Below are positions 12,501-25,230 of a stretch of DNA of 64,000 bases, in pieces. Position numbers and translations under genes: made by a program. Origin of the DNA: Terana coerulea. Its lineage: Eukaryota > Basidiomycota > Agaricomycetes > Polyporales > Phanerochaetaceae. The stretch is from assembly GCA_024811115.1 (NCBI GenBank), contig JAKOGH010000121.1:1-64000 (forward strand). Reading direction: 5' to 3'. The stretch's first letter is position 1, and each line of letters begins with the position of its first letter. The notes under the pieces were generated by a model, which saw only the letters and a list, made by a program, of their open reading frames with translations, was not told the origin of the DNA and ran no database searches.

Positions 12501-12904
12501 TCGCGCCCGATGCGTTGGAGCTTGCCGTTACGGCCGGCACCAGGCCGCTGGCGAAGGACGAAGGTCAAGATGAGACGGACTACAACGAGCCGAACCCAGG
12601 AGAAAGTCAAGCCAAGAAAGAGGCCGCCCTGCTGACAACCTCCCTGGAGCTTGCTATCGTCGTTGTGGACGGGTGTCTGGAAATCGACGGGGGGAAGTCG
12701 CTCGGCCTCGAGCATACCGCACTTTTGCTCGCTGCGGGCGAGTGGGGTTCGGAGATCCTCGCGCACATAGAGAAGGGGACAAAGGTTCTCGGAGGAGGTG
12801 GCATGCAGGAGATGAAGTTGAGGCGAGCGGCAGCAGGACTTGTGCTCAAAGTCGATGAACTGCAGTCACGCTGGAGACAGTCCATGGTAGGCATGGGGCT
12901 ATGA
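9529..12904 (+). CDS. TEL2: Telomere length regulation protein TEL2/TELO2 homologue (frame breaks)
   Basis: TEL2 works with TTI1 and TTI2 to mature PIKK kinases (TOR, ATM/ATR-type). Exon 1 starts MSREYTENTY with a helical-repeat N-terminus. The conserved TELO2 region spans 11,290-11,850: ALRDGYDSDDSL, TPSELDEIEKDPTL, RPVYLAQLGEM, ALDVAEELIRRK, NAVNLVFGFVGL. A C-terminal helical part (VAFTEVAAEYFICPL, FWRFLRDEQ) runs to MVGMGL at 12,904. Introns include GTGAGT after FDN (about 10,130) and GTAAGC near 10,695. The frame shifts without intron signals near 11,401 (extra G after SPSP), 12,045-12,070 and 12,175 (extra C), and probably near 10,232. Family identity is clear; whether the gene is intact is not. 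A single-copy essential gene with four breaks favours assembly indels. Confidence 0.85.
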
Positions 12905-13121
12905 AAAGAAATCGGCCAAAAATACCGGAAAATAATGTGCCTGTGACGTAAGCGCGCTGACCTGAGCGTATGCGGTCATGTGGCTGACGCGGGTATTCGA
13001 ACATGACGGGCGTCTGAGGCGGGACTGCTTGTGTTTCGCGGTCGTCGTCGTCCGACGCGCACTCTCGCTTCAACGCTTTTCTGCACATTTTCTTCTTCTT
13101 TTGCTCGTCGTTCTGCACGTC

Positions 13122-14446
13122 ATGTCCAGCCTAGACACCCCCTTCACGCTCGCTTCAACTACGTTCACTTACCCCAACCCTGCACTCTGCACCCCGCCGC
13201 CCTCGCACACCTCGCTGCAGCAAGTGCCCGATGTCTTCGTCATCCCGCCGGAGGAGGAGCATGAGGAGAACCCACCGTTCTGCTATTTTGATGCTGCGAT
13301 GGAGAGCAAGCGCAGCTTGTCCACACCGCCGGACTTCGACGCCCTGGACGTCGCTTTGGGATTTTATCAGCAGACGGACGGCAATCCCGCACCCATATTC
13401 CACCGTTCGTTCACGAACGAGTCACAAGATACGATAATTATGCCCAGAAGAAGCGACAGCAGACCACAGGATGTCCCCTCGGACGCTCTGTCGCGGACCA
13501 GTAGTCGGAGGATATTAGACGACTCGGACGTGGTGGAGGTGGTGCGGGTGCGCAAGAGCGAAGGCGCATCGAACTCGCCGGAGCACCAGCCAGGGTACCC
13601 GCTGAAGAAGTCGAAGACGTTCCGTGCGCGCGCGAGCCAGGCGTTCCGCTCGATCAAGAACGTCGGCAAGCCTAGCCGCAAGCCGGGGCTGCCAGAGTCC
13701 TGGTCTGCGGCAAGTGGCAGGGAGAACCAGCCCGAGGTCCCGTCGGAAGAAGGGATCCTGCCACACCCCTCGACGCCAAATCTCGCGCGCAGGAAAGTCG
13801 ATCCAGCTATCCCAGATATTTACCACGCGCAGCCGTTCACCTGCTTCGCATACACGGGCGATGCCCGACGTGCCGCTGTCACCAGACTCAATAATAGACA
13901 CGGAATGGGCGACCTTGAGTCGGCCATCGCTGTCCATCGAAGAATGCATGAACTCCCCGTACCCTAGTGTGCCATCACCCACTGCTGAGACTCCGACCCT
14001 AGGCAAGAAACGATCGTTCGTGCATCGGATATCCGTTCTCGATCTGCACAAGCTCTTCAGCCCGTCGGCGAGCCCATCAACGCCTACAGCACCCAAGCTA
14101 CCTTCGCCCACAACTCCGAGCGAGCGAGAACATCCCTCCTTCGGCATCCCAAACGTCTCAATTGTCACACACGCCCTCGAAGCGGGACTCAATGCCCATA
14201 TCCCGGAGCACGACTTCGAGCGGGCTATCGAGCATGGATGACGTCTTTTCCCTAGCGTCGGCGCGAGAACGGCCACATTCCTTCCACGCTAGCGGGACGC
14301 AGTACTCGCTCCCAGAGCCGCCGGCGCCTGCTCTCGACGGGCAGGACGTGGACATGGCAGACACGAGCATGGAGTTGCAGCTCGATTCATTGCATTTCGA
14401 TTCCTTGCACTTCGACTCTGAGGAGTTTGATCTCACCGCGTTCTGA
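13122..14446 (+). CDS. Ser/Pro-rich basidiomycete orphan protein
   Basis: The preferred start is MSSLDTPFTLAS at 13,122. The protein is low in structured content: Ser/Pro/Thr-rich, with a basic patch (KKSKTFRARASQAFRS) and repeated acidic-hydrophobic motifs near the C-terminus (QLDSLHFDSLHFDSEEFDLTAF). The encoded frame moves twice, once between about 13,800 and 13,960 and once between about 14,100 and 14,165. I could not find convincing introns for either move, so unresolved splicing or sequence indels are possible. It looks like a regulatory or adaptor protein, but I do not recognise it. It lies about 220 bp downstream of TEL2 on the same strand. Confidence 0.55.
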
Positions 14447-14937
14447 TGTCACGACACGTCTGCCTGGCCGTCCCGTCACGGCTCGCTTTGTATATGCTGT
14501 ATGATAGTATTTACTTCTGCTCGCTCGCGACACCCCGTGAAGTTCAATTCATACTCCTGCCACTCCTTCATATCGATATTCCTGACTCATCTCATCTCAT
14601 CTCATACCTTCTTGCATAGCCTTTTTATAACGACTCACGACAGAGCAGATGCCAATTAGCCTCTCGCACGTGTACATTTCTTCATGTGTTCCATACCCTT
14701 GCTCGTAGTTTATAAGGCCGGCCGTGCCGACCCACATATCAACACAGGACTCTATTTCATCTCTGAGCACATGTTGGATCAGCCGAGAATATTTGCAACC
14801 TTTGGGCCCTGACCCACAGCCAGCGCATGAGCTGTTAAACATGTACGAAACGGATTGAGCATTGCAGCAAGTCAAAGCATCATTCACAAAACAATTGAAG
14901 CACAATATAAATAGGACAAAACTGTCCAGTTACGACC
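14447..14937. other. Intergenic, with a short CTCAT repeat
   Basis: This separates the convergent ends of the orphan gene and GH63. It holds four tandem copies of CTCAT at about 14,586-14,605, probably in a 3' UTR. A roughly 100-codon antisense frame (14,597-14,905) has no recognisable domain and I do not call it. Confidence 0.4.
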
Positions 14938-17900
14938 TCAGTACTTCTCCGAGATCACTGCACCACTTGTTAGTTCTATAGCATGGTGACAACGATGAAT
15001 GTCACTTACTGAGCGTGACCAAAGACGTCCAGCCTGTGAACGGATGGCTTCGTCGGCCCTCGCCAGTCAAGGCATCATATTGTTCCCAGACATAACCCGT
15101 ACGCTCGTATTCCTGCGGATGACAACACTGAGCACATTGCCAAGCAGAGAAATGATGGCAATAGCTCGACTGACCTTGTATACGTTGTCCACGACATTTT
15201 TTCTCAACTCGGCGTATATTTCCTTCGCGCGTTGTTGGTGAGGGCCTTCCTGTGCGCCATACACCTGTAATCAAGCACGCGGTCAATGGCAGGCACCGCA
15301 GACACGCTGTAGCAAGGGCGTACGGTGTAGAGAGAGCGCAGAGCTAGGTAGTTCATCTGAATCCAGATGGGGCCCTTCCAGTAGTTCTCGCCCTGGCCGA
15401 ATTGAGGGTGCGAGGCAGACAGGCTGCGCAGGCCGTACGGCGACCAGAGGTGCTCCGGGTCCCGGAGCATGTCCAGGATCGACCCCAGATGCGGAGAGTC
15501 CGGTGGCAGAAGGCCGAGAAGGAGGGGGAAAGAGGGAGAGATAGCCCTTATCGCAGACGTGATATGATTCGTCTGCGCAGAAGTCAGTATTGAATTTCAG
15601 CTGAAATACAGGCGACGCACCGTCTTCGTTGACGTTGGCATCACAGTACATCTGGTGCTCTTCGCTCCAATGGAGATCTATCGCCCACGATTAGTCAGAA
15701 CGCACGGTGCATATAGTGACTGACCAACCTTCGATGTTATCCAACGTAGCCTTCTCAATTTCAATGAAAGCGGCGGCATCGTCCGTCTCGCCCACGAACT
15801 CCGCGATGTCCCTCATCGTTCTGCTAAAGAACGCCATCCACGAAATCAAATCGAGATGCAGCTCGCCCGCGTGCGGTGGCCCACGAGGATAGTCGTCCAT
15901 TCCACTGGTCAGGACGTGGTCCTGGGACCTCCCGCGCCAGCGGTACGCCTCAGTACGCGAGCGCGCCTTCCGCGCATACTGCTTGATCTGTCCACGCTGC
16001 GTACGCCTGAACCAGTCATAATGCCTCTTCAGGGGCTTATAGATCGACTTGAGGTACGCCAACGACAGCTCAGGGTCCTCCAAGTACTGGCTCCGAGCAC
16101 TGATCGACTTCGGCGTGTCCGTCAGCGGGACTTGGCCACCCATGCCCGCGTCGAGTCCGAGATCCTGGTCCGAGGGCCCCTTGGCAGAGCGCTTCAGCCG
16201 GTCGATGAAAGCGGTCACAGCCATAGTAAGCGTGGGCGGGTTGGCGTAGGTCGGGACCTGCGTCTGGAACTCCTTGGGCACCTTGCTGCGGGCCTCTTCG
16301 CCGAGGATCTGCTCGCGCGCGACCCAGCCGTCGTCGTCGATGAGGTCTACCCAGTCCTTCAAGATAGCCAAGCTGACGGGAGATGAGTTGCCTTGCACAA
16401 GCCCATCCTTTGAGTCTCACCTCAGGTCATTATCCCATTCGCCGATGTGCAGCAGGTGGAAGCCTTCGTCCCTGTATGTGCAGATTAGCCAGGCCTTCAA
16501 AGGTATATTAAGAGGCAAAGTCACCAGTAGAATCCTCGTGGGAAAAGCTTCTGCTCGGTGTGGCAGTTAGCAACGAACGAGGTTCGGTGAGATGTGCGCC
16601 TTTAGTCCCCTCATCTTCCTCACCGGGAACTTCGTCTTCCTGGTCCCACTCGTACGCGAAGCCCTTGTCTACTATCGAAGGTCCATAGAAGTATCCCACG
16701 CCACCAATCAGGTTGGACGTGATTGCCTTGGAGAACGCCTGAAGAGATTCCGGGTTCGCCGTCGGGAAGTTAGAGATGGGGAAGACCTCTCCGAAGCGCG
16801 TGGAGAACGACTCGCTCAACGCTTCAATACCTCTATCAACCGCAGCCGCTGTGAGATGCGTCAAAGGGCCGCAATTAAACACAGGAGTGGCATAACAGCA
16901 CGCACATGATAGCTTCTGTTTCGCACTCGCGCTCTCAAAGAAGATATCAAATTGGAAAGGCCCATCGAACGTCTTCTGGACAGCGTAAAGCGTACTGCCA
17001 GTGAACACTTCATCTGGGAGTTGCAATACGAATGACGGGTCCGGAAGCCCAGCGGAAGGATCTTGATATGGCTCAAGAGCAGGTTTGGCGTGAGCGATTA
17101 CACTCTGCAGAATATACTCTGGAATTCATTCAGGCTAACGTCGGATGTGCAAAGCAAAGCACGTACCTCTAGCTTGCCAGATGTGGCCGGCTGGAGCGCG
17201 GTACCCCGCAAAATGAGTCTTCCCCGCACGCTCGGCAAATGCAGCCGCGTGAGCACCAGTTGTGATTGGCGTGTTGTCAGGACCTAATTGAGGGCGAATT
17301 AGTTTACGAAAGACTCTCGGCAGTCATTGTTTATCCACCGTCTACTACCCGAATGGTGAAGTCGTCCAGGTCAACAGAAGAACCTGTGAAGACCGCAGGT
17401 CCCTCCAATCCCTGGCTATGGAAGTGAGCTTATATTTCATAAATGTTGTTGCATGGTGACTGACGTTCTCATCTTCGTCGGTCTCCATTTCCAATCCGCC
17501 GACTCCTTCTACACCCATGTAGAATACAGTCGATATCCTGGAGAGTTTGTCTGTTACCGTGTGCAGCCTCTTCAGCGGACTGATCGGTGCAAATTGCGTC
17601 CAAACTCACTAGGGTCCATTGGCTCTCCCTTGATACGTGCAGCCCAGCTTCCGCCGTGCTGACCTCCCGGCACTTTGACGAACTCGGTCGTCAGCTTGAC
17701 GTTGTTCATGCCGTCCTTGATGACCTGCACGCCGCCTTCGCGAGCGTCGAACTCCGTCCAAGTGTAACTGTCAAGGCCGTCCCCTTGGTCGCACGCATGG
17801 CGGGTTTCTGAAATACCTAGCATGAGCTACCAGACAGCCCCACAACTGGTTCTGCACCGACTTGAGAAAGACTGGAAATCATGGGCCCCAAACCACATGA

Positions 17901-18048
17901 GCCCTGTCATTAACGACTGCGGTATTTGTGGTCGCAAGCCGAAGTAGAGGTTCGGACGGTAGGCTCCCCATAGCAGATTTGCTGTAGTGTTTTCTGACTG
18001 AGCCCGAGAAAGAGGGGCTAGGGAGAGGAGCAGCCATATGAGCTGCAT
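14938..18048 (-). CDS. Processing alpha-glucosidase I (mannosyl-oligosaccharide glucosidase, GH63)
   Basis: Glucosidase I (yeast Cwh41) removes the terminal glucose from the N-glycan precursor in the ER. The start [17 protein letters not shown] is a clear signal peptide. Next come [17 protein letters not shown] and [14 protein letters not shown], then [18 protein letters not shown] and [18 protein letters not shown] (17,600-17,820), typical of the GH63 N-terminal domain. The catalytic region includes RGFYW.EGFH-type sequence (16,540), [12 protein letters not shown] (16,320) and GMDDYPR (15,890). The last long exon ends [25 protein letters not shown] near 15,008 leads to a final mini-exon encoding MISEKY and the stop at 14,938. 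The gene has many exons. A missing T in a T-run near 16,545 breaks the frame just before the RGFYW motif. The closeness to the family elsewhere argues for a sequencing indel. Confidence 0.88.
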
Positions 18049-18649
18049 GGCGGGGATGGAACTCCCGCCCTGAACGACGCTTGCTGAGTCGGTTGCAAGA
18101 GCGTCGGAGGCGTGGACGTGGCGGAGAATACAGGCGCCCATAACTGCGTTCCGCGTACGCACGTGATTGGAATCAAATTCCGGCGCTTCATTGTTCCCAG
18201 TTAGCGCGCCTCCTGGTCCGAGACTCCGAGTCGCTCACATCCACCTGCTCTATTTTGCTGTCCTTCGTTACAGTCAGTCCTGCGAGCGCTGCGAAGGGAC
18301 GCTGGAGAGTTGCGAAAGGCCTTTGTACAACTCTAGGCTGTCGAAAAGCGTGACTTTCCAGCTAAACTTGAACAACCTGTGCGTTACGTCGCAGGCGATG
18401 CTACCTTCTCGACCAAATTACATGTCCATGGCCACTGCCCCAACAACGCCAGCCTATTTCGGTCATACATAGCTTAGCAAGACGTTTACACCCTCTTTTC
18501 GAACGGCACTACCTGGGAGGAAGCAGAATTGGTCGTTCCCTGCCTTCGCTCTGGCCGACCCTGTCAGTCGCTTAGCATAGTACAACAACGAAGGAACGAC
18601 TGTCTCCCAAGCTTCACCTTTCCCCGTCATCTCGTTATCTGGAGAGGCC
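18049..18649. other. Divergent GH63/NYN intergenic region
   Basis: About 600 bp lie between divergently transcribed genes. I see no TATA box or repeat, and the short open frames on both strands lack recognisable features. Confidence 0.3.
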
Positions 18650-20498
18650 ATGTCTCTGGGTCCAGTAGCGATTTTCTGGGATTATGGTTCGTATATCCAG
18701 TCGTAGCATTCTGGGAGACCTCACCATGTCGTCCACGCAGAGAACTGCTCGCCGCATCACAGCGCAGGGTCCACCGTGATAGATAACATCCGCCAGATAG
18801 CCCACCAGTACGGTTCCGTCAAGCTCTTCAAGGCGTACCTCGAGCTTTCCGAGCAGAACTCGCTGAGGTCGCTCGGGCTGCGCTCCGAGCTGCAGTCATG
18901 CGGTGTTTCCCTTACCGATTGCCCCCACAACGGCAGGAAGGACGTCGCGGACAAGATGATGATAGGTGTGTGGGACAACGCTGCCTTGTGCACGTACCAT
19001 GCTGTGTCTCTGACCGCGTTCTAGTCGATATGTTGACGTATGCAATCGACACCCCCGCCCCCGCCACGATCATTCTCATATCCGGCGATCGCGATTTCGT
19101 ATATGCTGTCTCGGTCCTGAGATTTCGGCGGTATCATGTTGTGGTCATCGCACCAGGCTCAGCCCACCAAAGTTTGAAATCGAGAGCCTCGGATATTCTA
19201 GACTGGGACCACGACGTGCTCGGCAAGCCTCTTCGGGAGAGCCATGCCAGACATGTCAGTGTGGACGTTCCTTCTCACCGCGGTTCGTGGGCGGAAAGCG
19301 ACCCTGCCGTCCAGCGGGGCGCACATCTGTCGTCCGGCGTCCCTCCTCCCTCCTTGATGAAGTCCAACCGCCGGCATTCGTTCAAAGACAATGCAAATTA
19401 TTCTCCCAAAGCCCGCCCGAATAATGCACTGAGCCCATCCCAACCTTCGGTGCGTCTGCCTGTTGTACCAGACAGCGATCCAAGCACCCCGCATCACCGC
19501 ACCCCTATCTCGAGAGGGAGTGCTGGTGCCTGCCCAGACGCTCAGGAAGGCATCGCAGCTGCAGGTCGAAATGATGGCAATGCGGTACATAAGGGTCTCA
19601 GTCCGCAAACCTCAAATCCTCCCTCCCCTATTAGCCCGGCCATAAATGTGCGTTCTCCGCCATTCCGCTGAGAATTTACCTCCCTGATAGCTGACGTCGG
19701 CTTTGTAGACGTCCGACGTGTTCGCTGAGGCTCGAACAGGACTATCAACGCCCGCCGAACTTTGTCAGGATGAGTCGAGTCAAAGCACCAAGGAGAGTGA
19801 TGTACCTGTCCCTGCCGTGCGTCTTCATAATAGTGGTGACATGTTCTCAAATGCTGACTGTTTGTACTTGCAATGTACAGGTGTCTATTGGTGAGCGCCT
19901 AGGTGGTGACAGGCCGAGCACGGATACCGTGAGGAGTTTCTTCATCCCTACTGCTCCGCGCGCCGCGTCCAGCCTGTCCCCGGGCTTTGCACCCGTATTG
20001 TCGTCCCACGCGGTGCCAGAATCCCCTGTCAAGCAGGCTACAGCCCAGCTACGCCCTGCCTCTATTACACTGAAGACTACCCTACCTGCGCCTCATACCG
20101 GCACGTTTACTGGCCCCAGCGGCGGACAGACAGCCTCAACAGTCTTACCCCGGTCCTCTGACAAGCATGCCGCACGCATTACGGCCAATGAACCCCGGCC
20201 AGGGCCCGTCGGCATCCCGCTGCTGCCCATCGACGCGCCGCCGCTCGCCAAGTTCCAGGCGATGATCGACATCCTGGACAAGATGCGGCGGCGCGGCGAG
20301 GACCAGATGCTGCGCTCGAACGTCGCGCTGCAGCTCATGGCGCGCAACCGGAGCACGTACGCGGACGTCGGCGTCGCGAAGTTCGGCGAGTATGCGGCGC
20401 TCGCGCAGGAGTGCGGCATCGTGGAGCTCGGCGGCATGGGCGGGTATGCGTGGATCGCGCTCGCGCCGCCGTGGCATGGCCGGGGGCGCGAGGCGTGA
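18650..20498 (+). CDS. NYN-domain protein 1 (MARF1-like putative RNase)
   Basis: Five exons join cleanly: 18650-18686, 18741-18965, 19025-19647, 19709-19816 and 19881-20498, giving 536 residues. The NYN domain (PIN-like nuclease fold) occupies roughly residues 5-160: VAIFWDYENC with its catalytic-type Asp, FKAYLELS, GVSLTDCPHNGRKDVADKMM, then ILISGDRDFVYAVSVLR with paired Asp. A long Ser/Pro-rich linker follows. The C-terminal ~90 residues (LAKFQAMIDILDKMRRRGED...YADVGVAKFGEYAALAQECGIVELGG...WIAL) look like a winged-helix OST-HTH/LOTUS-type RNA-binding domain. NYN plus LOTUS is the architecture of MARF1-type RNA regulators. The nuclease residues are present; activity is inferred. A paralogue lies at 43,228. 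Confidence 0.85.
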
Positions 20499-22222
20499 GC
20501 GCAGAGCGGTGGCGCGCGCACTGGGGATAACCGGTAACCGTGCCATGCGCGGTATTTGGCAGGCGCACGCCGGCGCTTTGGAGACAGGCACGCACGAAGA
20601 TCACACAGCCAGAGTCTCTTTGACAGCCTTGCGGGTGGTGACGCTCGCCAGGGTCGACGATGGGCTATTTCCATATGCCCGAGACCATTCTTGTATTCTA
20701 CTCTTCGTGGCAATATGATTAACAGTGTGGCATTGACAGATTGAGCAGCCGTGCATGGGGCAACTGAAGCTCTGGCATCAACCGGCCGGCAAAGCGACGT
20801 CAGGATGAGGGTCGCCGCTCCTACGAGAACGTTCGGAGAGGAGACCAGATCCCGGTCAGATGTGTCGACTGTCAGTCCGTATGAACACCCCAATACCACT
20901 TTCCACTCCGCAATTTCGTGCCTGCCGCCTCCGAATGATTTCAAGCCGTTTGAGACAGGACCTGGGAGGACAGATCCGACGCTGCTTGGCGTGCACAAAA
21001 ACATCGATATTGGCGAATAATGTGAACGCCCGCAGTCGCGAGCGGACCCTGGTGAGAGCGGATGGAGTAGAATGGGCAGCGCCACATCCCCGCCCACGCC
21101 TGGAGCGCGCCTCGTCGTGCCGCCAGCGACCCGACGTGCGCGGGTCCGAGCTTACTTTCGAAGCACAGGAGCACATACTTCTACCACAAGCTGGCATATC
21201 CTTCGAAAGCGAATGCCTGGCGAACATGGACGGGGGGGGGGCGGCAGGGTGATACATGGCACGACGGTCCGACGACGTTACAGGACCCGGCCGCGGTCGC
21301 GGTGACTTCACAAGCTTCTTCTCCAATCTGCCAACCCAAAACGCCACGGCATCAGCATCTGGTTGAATACGGCCTAGGCGGGGCGAGCTGTGGGCGGAGC
21401 TCCTAGGAAACCACAGCCAAACCAATACAACAGGACATGTATTGGTAGCGCTGCTATCGGTGAGTTGTCGAGCCATTGTCAGATAAGACAGTATTTTGAT
21501 GGGCTCACCAAGACATTTCCCTGAGAGCATCTCCACACGCAGCTGGCCAGCAGCGTATGGCTGGGAGTAGGCATGCCGGCACGGCGGGCTTCTCAGCCAC
21601 ACCGCGGTGCTGGCTTGGCATGAGATAGAACAGCGACCTGCGGGGTCTCTGTGTTTGTTTCTATGCAGAAGGGTGGCACAACGGGCGGTGCCGCTGCATG
21701 CTTTCAAGCGGCGAAGCAGCAAAGGCGGGGAGGATTGAGGTCAGCGCAGGCGCCGAACCGGTCGGAGTCGGTCAGGGTAATGAGCGCCCAAGATCTAGAT
21801 CTGCGCTCCGCGAAGCGGCTACATCGGAGTCGGTCGACCTCAGCAGGTGCGCATCTGTCACCCCCGCCGACCACCGCAACGTGAATTCGTAGCAGGCTTC
21901 ATGGCGCTGCAGACTGATGTCTGATAGACACCGACTCCGATATGAACATCACCGTCCTGATCTCGAACCTTCTCCCGCAGCGCATTCGACTTATAGGCCG
22001 CCTCCTACTCGCTCTCCGGCCGCCGTGGGAGAGCCCGATGATTGCTGGGCTGTGACCCACGGGTGCACGAGCAGAGATGAGCCCTGTGGTGATGCAGACA
22101 TTCGTCTAGAGTTTCATTCGCTGCCTGCTTCCTGCGCTGCCCCCTGCAGATCGCATAAATGGGCGGCGCGTCGACGGGTCTTCCCAGGATCCTTTCCCCG
22201 CCCTAGCCTCTTTCTTGCACAC
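20499..22222. other. Intergenic, no supported gene
   Basis: This 1.7-kb GC-rich stretch contains several overlapping open frames, the longest being antisense at about 20,856-21,722. None shows a domain, and their amino-acid content is Arg/Ser/Cys-rich, as expected of GC-driven open frames. A run of ten Gs sits at 21,232-21,241. A CATAAAT element near 22,154, about 70 bp before the permease ATG, may be its TATA box. Confidence 0.4.
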
Positions 22223-25051
22223 ATGGCGAGCAGAGCGAAGCAGCTCGGCAAGCGGGTCGTCGACCATCCCGATGACGCTGTACCCGTCATTTCTCCTCGG
22301 GACTGGCTCAAGACGTTGTTCTCGGATCCTGTCCAAGCCGTACGTCCCTCCTCATTTGCTCACTGTCCGTCGTCGCTGACCTCCTGGTAGGTGATAGGCT
22401 ATGTGGTTAGTCTATTCCCCATCTTAGGATGGATACACAGATACAGTACGTACGACATGACCGCCATGGTGCAAGGCCTGCTCACAGCTTTCGTCAGACC
22501 TAGGATGGGCATCCGGTGATCTGATAGCCGGGCTGACCGTCGGAATTGTTGCTGTTCCACAAAGCATGTCATATGCTCAGGTGAGCTGCTGTCTGTCTAT
22601 CACCCAGCAATACAAGACTAACCGTACGACCACAGATCGCGACACTGCCTCCGGAGTACGGTCTCTATTCTTCTTTTGTCGGTGTATTGGTATACTGCGT
22701 AGGTCTCATATTGCTAGTTACTCGTGTCCCGCTAACCGCCGCGCAGTTCTTCGCCACATCCAAGGATGTCTCGATAGGCCCCGTCGCCGTGATGTCGCTC
22801 ACCGTGTCTCAAATCATCAAGCATGTGAACGCGGCTCACCCTGGCGAGTGGGAAGGCCCGCAGATTGCGACCACTGTCGCGTTCATCTGCGGCTTCATCG
22901 TCCTAGGAATTGGTCTCCTCAGGCTCGGATGGCTCGTTGAGTTCATCCCCGCTCCCGCTGTTAGCGGGTTCATGACGGGCTCCGCCATCAACATTGTCTC
23001 AGGCCAAGTCCCCGGGCTCATGGGTTTATCCGGATTTGAGTGAGTGCCTTTCATTTTAGCCTTGTCAACATTCTGACAATCGGCTCCAGCACTCGGGCTG
23101 CCACGTACAAGGTGATTATCAACACGCTCAAGTTCTTACCCAAGACGAAACTCGATGCGGCCTTCGGGTTGACGGGTCTAGTGTCGTTGTATGTCATCCG
23201 CTTCCTGTGTCAATGGTTGACTAAGAAGTTCCCCCGCCGAGGTATGTCCTGGATACCAGAGCCTCACCTCGATACTCACTATATCCGCACAGCCCGGATG
23301 TTCTTCTTTGCTTCAGTTTTCAGAAATGCTTTTGTTATCATCGTCTTGACGTTTGCCTCCTGGCTCTACACGCGGCATCGCAAGTCGGCCTCTGGAAAAT
23401 ATCCGATCAAGATCCTCCAGAATGTGCCGCGGGGATTTAAGCATCTCGGACGACCACCCATAGATCCAAACCTGGTCAGCGCCCTAGCTGGAGGTGAGTA
23501 ATTCCTGTATTCGGTGCGCGTTGGGGAAGCCTCTTCATATCGGACCTCGCCGCAGAGCTTCCGATCGCCACCATCATCCTCTTCCTGGAGCACATCGCGA
23601 TTTCAAAGTGTAAGCTCCGCGACGCTCTTTGACAGCCCGCACACATGCTCACGCTCGTGCAGCGTTTGGCCGCGTAAATGGCTACAAGATCAACCCGAAC
23701 CAGGAGCTCATCGCGATCGGCGTCACGAACACGATCGGCACGCTGTTCGGCGCGTACCCCGCGACGGGCTCTTTCTCGCGCTCCGCGCTGCAGTCCAAGT
23801 CCGGCGTGCGCACGCCCGCGTCGGGGCTCTTCAGCGCGCTCGTCGTCATCGTCGCCCTCTACGGCCTCACGCCCGCCTTCTTCTGGATCCCGTCCGCGGC
23901 GCTGTCTGCGGTCATCATCCACGCCGTCGCGGACCTCGTCGCGTCGCCCGCGCAGGTGTACGGCTTCTGGCGCGTGTCGCCCGTCGAGTTCGCGATCTGG
24001 GCTGCCACGGTGCTCGTGACCGTGTTCGCGACGATCGAGGACGGCATCTACGTGTCCGTCGCCGCGTCGCTCGTGCTGCTGCTCATCCGCGTCGCGCGCC
24101 CGCGCGGGAACTTCCTCGGCAAGCTCACGATCCGCCACGCCGCCGAGGCGCGCGAGGTCTTCGTGCCGCTGAAGCCCAGGGACGACGGGCTGCTCAACCC
24201 GCACCTGAAGGTGTACCCGCCCGCGCCCGGCGTCGTCGTGTACCGCTTCGAGGAGAGCTTCCTGTATCCCAACTCTTCGCTGGCGAACGACGCTGTTGTC
24301 GACTATGTCAAGAAGCACACTCGTCGGGGTAGGGACATGAGCGACGTCAAGGCAAGCGACAGGCCGTGGAATGACCCTGGTCAACGCGATGAGGCTTCAG
24401 AGAACGCGCCGAAGCCAATTCTTCGCGCCGTGGTCCTCGACTTCTCCGCCATGTAAGTCGCCTGGATCACGTACGACGCCTTCAATGTATATTTATCATT
24501 CGTAGCTCGCATATTGACACCACCGGCGTGCAAGCTCTAGTAGACACCCGCAACGAGGTCGAGAGATGGGCGGACCGCCCTATCGAGGTACGCATCGTTT
24601 GTTGTGACCTCGTGACAGGCCCTCACACCCCCTGCAGTTCCACTTCGCGTCCATCCTCTCGCCGTGGATCCGCCGCTCGCTCGTCGCCGCGGGCTTTGGC
24701 ACCAGCTCCGCGTCCCACTCGGGCATCCGCCACGAGGTCGCGCCCGTCACCCGCTTCCACGACGAGTTCATCTCCGACCCAGAGCACACGGAGCCCGACG
24801 CAGCCGCGGCGGACGATGCGCAGGACAAGAAGCCGCACGACCCCGAGTCTGTCGTGGAGATCTCCGCCAGCTCGCGCTCGTCGTCTGAATACACCACGGC
24901 CACCGAGCGCAGCACCGCCCCACTGGTCGCGGCCGCGACGCCGTTCTTCCACTTCGATTTGACGGCAGCGGTTCGCGCGGCGGAGAACGTTCCCCGAAAC
25001 ACAGCGTCCGAAACATATGGGACATTCAACGACGGCAAGGAGGGCGTGTAG
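22223..25051 (+). CDS. SulP/SLC26 sulfate permease 1
   Basis: This is a plasma-membrane sulfate transporter of the fungal SUL1/SUL2 type. It starts MASRAKQLGKRVVDHP. Then come GDLIAGLTVGIVAVPQSMSYA (22,510-22,580; the SulP signature), IATLPPEYGLYSSF, TSKDVSIGPVAVMSL, TGSAINIVSGQVPG, FLPKTKLDAAFG, and the long exon from 23,665 with NGYKINPNQELIAIG, FGAYPATGSFSRSAL and ALYGLTPAFFWIP. The C-terminal STAS domain contains AVVLDFSAM|SHIDTTGVQAL across the intron at 24,455, and WIRRSLVAAGFG. It ends PFFHFDLTAAVRAAEN. At least ten exons are separated by short introns. The frame is intact throughout as far as I can read. The C-terminal tail is acidic and Ser-rich. It converges with TACO1, 180 bp away. 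Confidence 0.92.
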
Positions 25052-25230
25052 AGCGGTGATTAGTATTGTGGAGACCAATGGCCTGGGATGACATGTAGCT
25101 CTAACGTTTGTATGCCTGCTTACCACATGTACACTAGCTAGTCTATTCATCTATAGAATATTTTCCCGCGCTGCGTTCTCGTGCAGATGGTGTGCGTAAC
25201 GTAACTGAGCTTGTCGGGTCAAGCGATGTA

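Noticed and set aside
14597..14905. Cys-rich antisense frame downstream of GH63
   Set aside because: No signal peptide or recognised motif, and it lies in the probable 3' UTR region between convergent genes.
20856..21722. Long antisense open frame of about 288 codons
   Set aside because: GC-rich DNA with Arg/Ser/Cys-rich translation, no domain, and competing open frames on the other strand.
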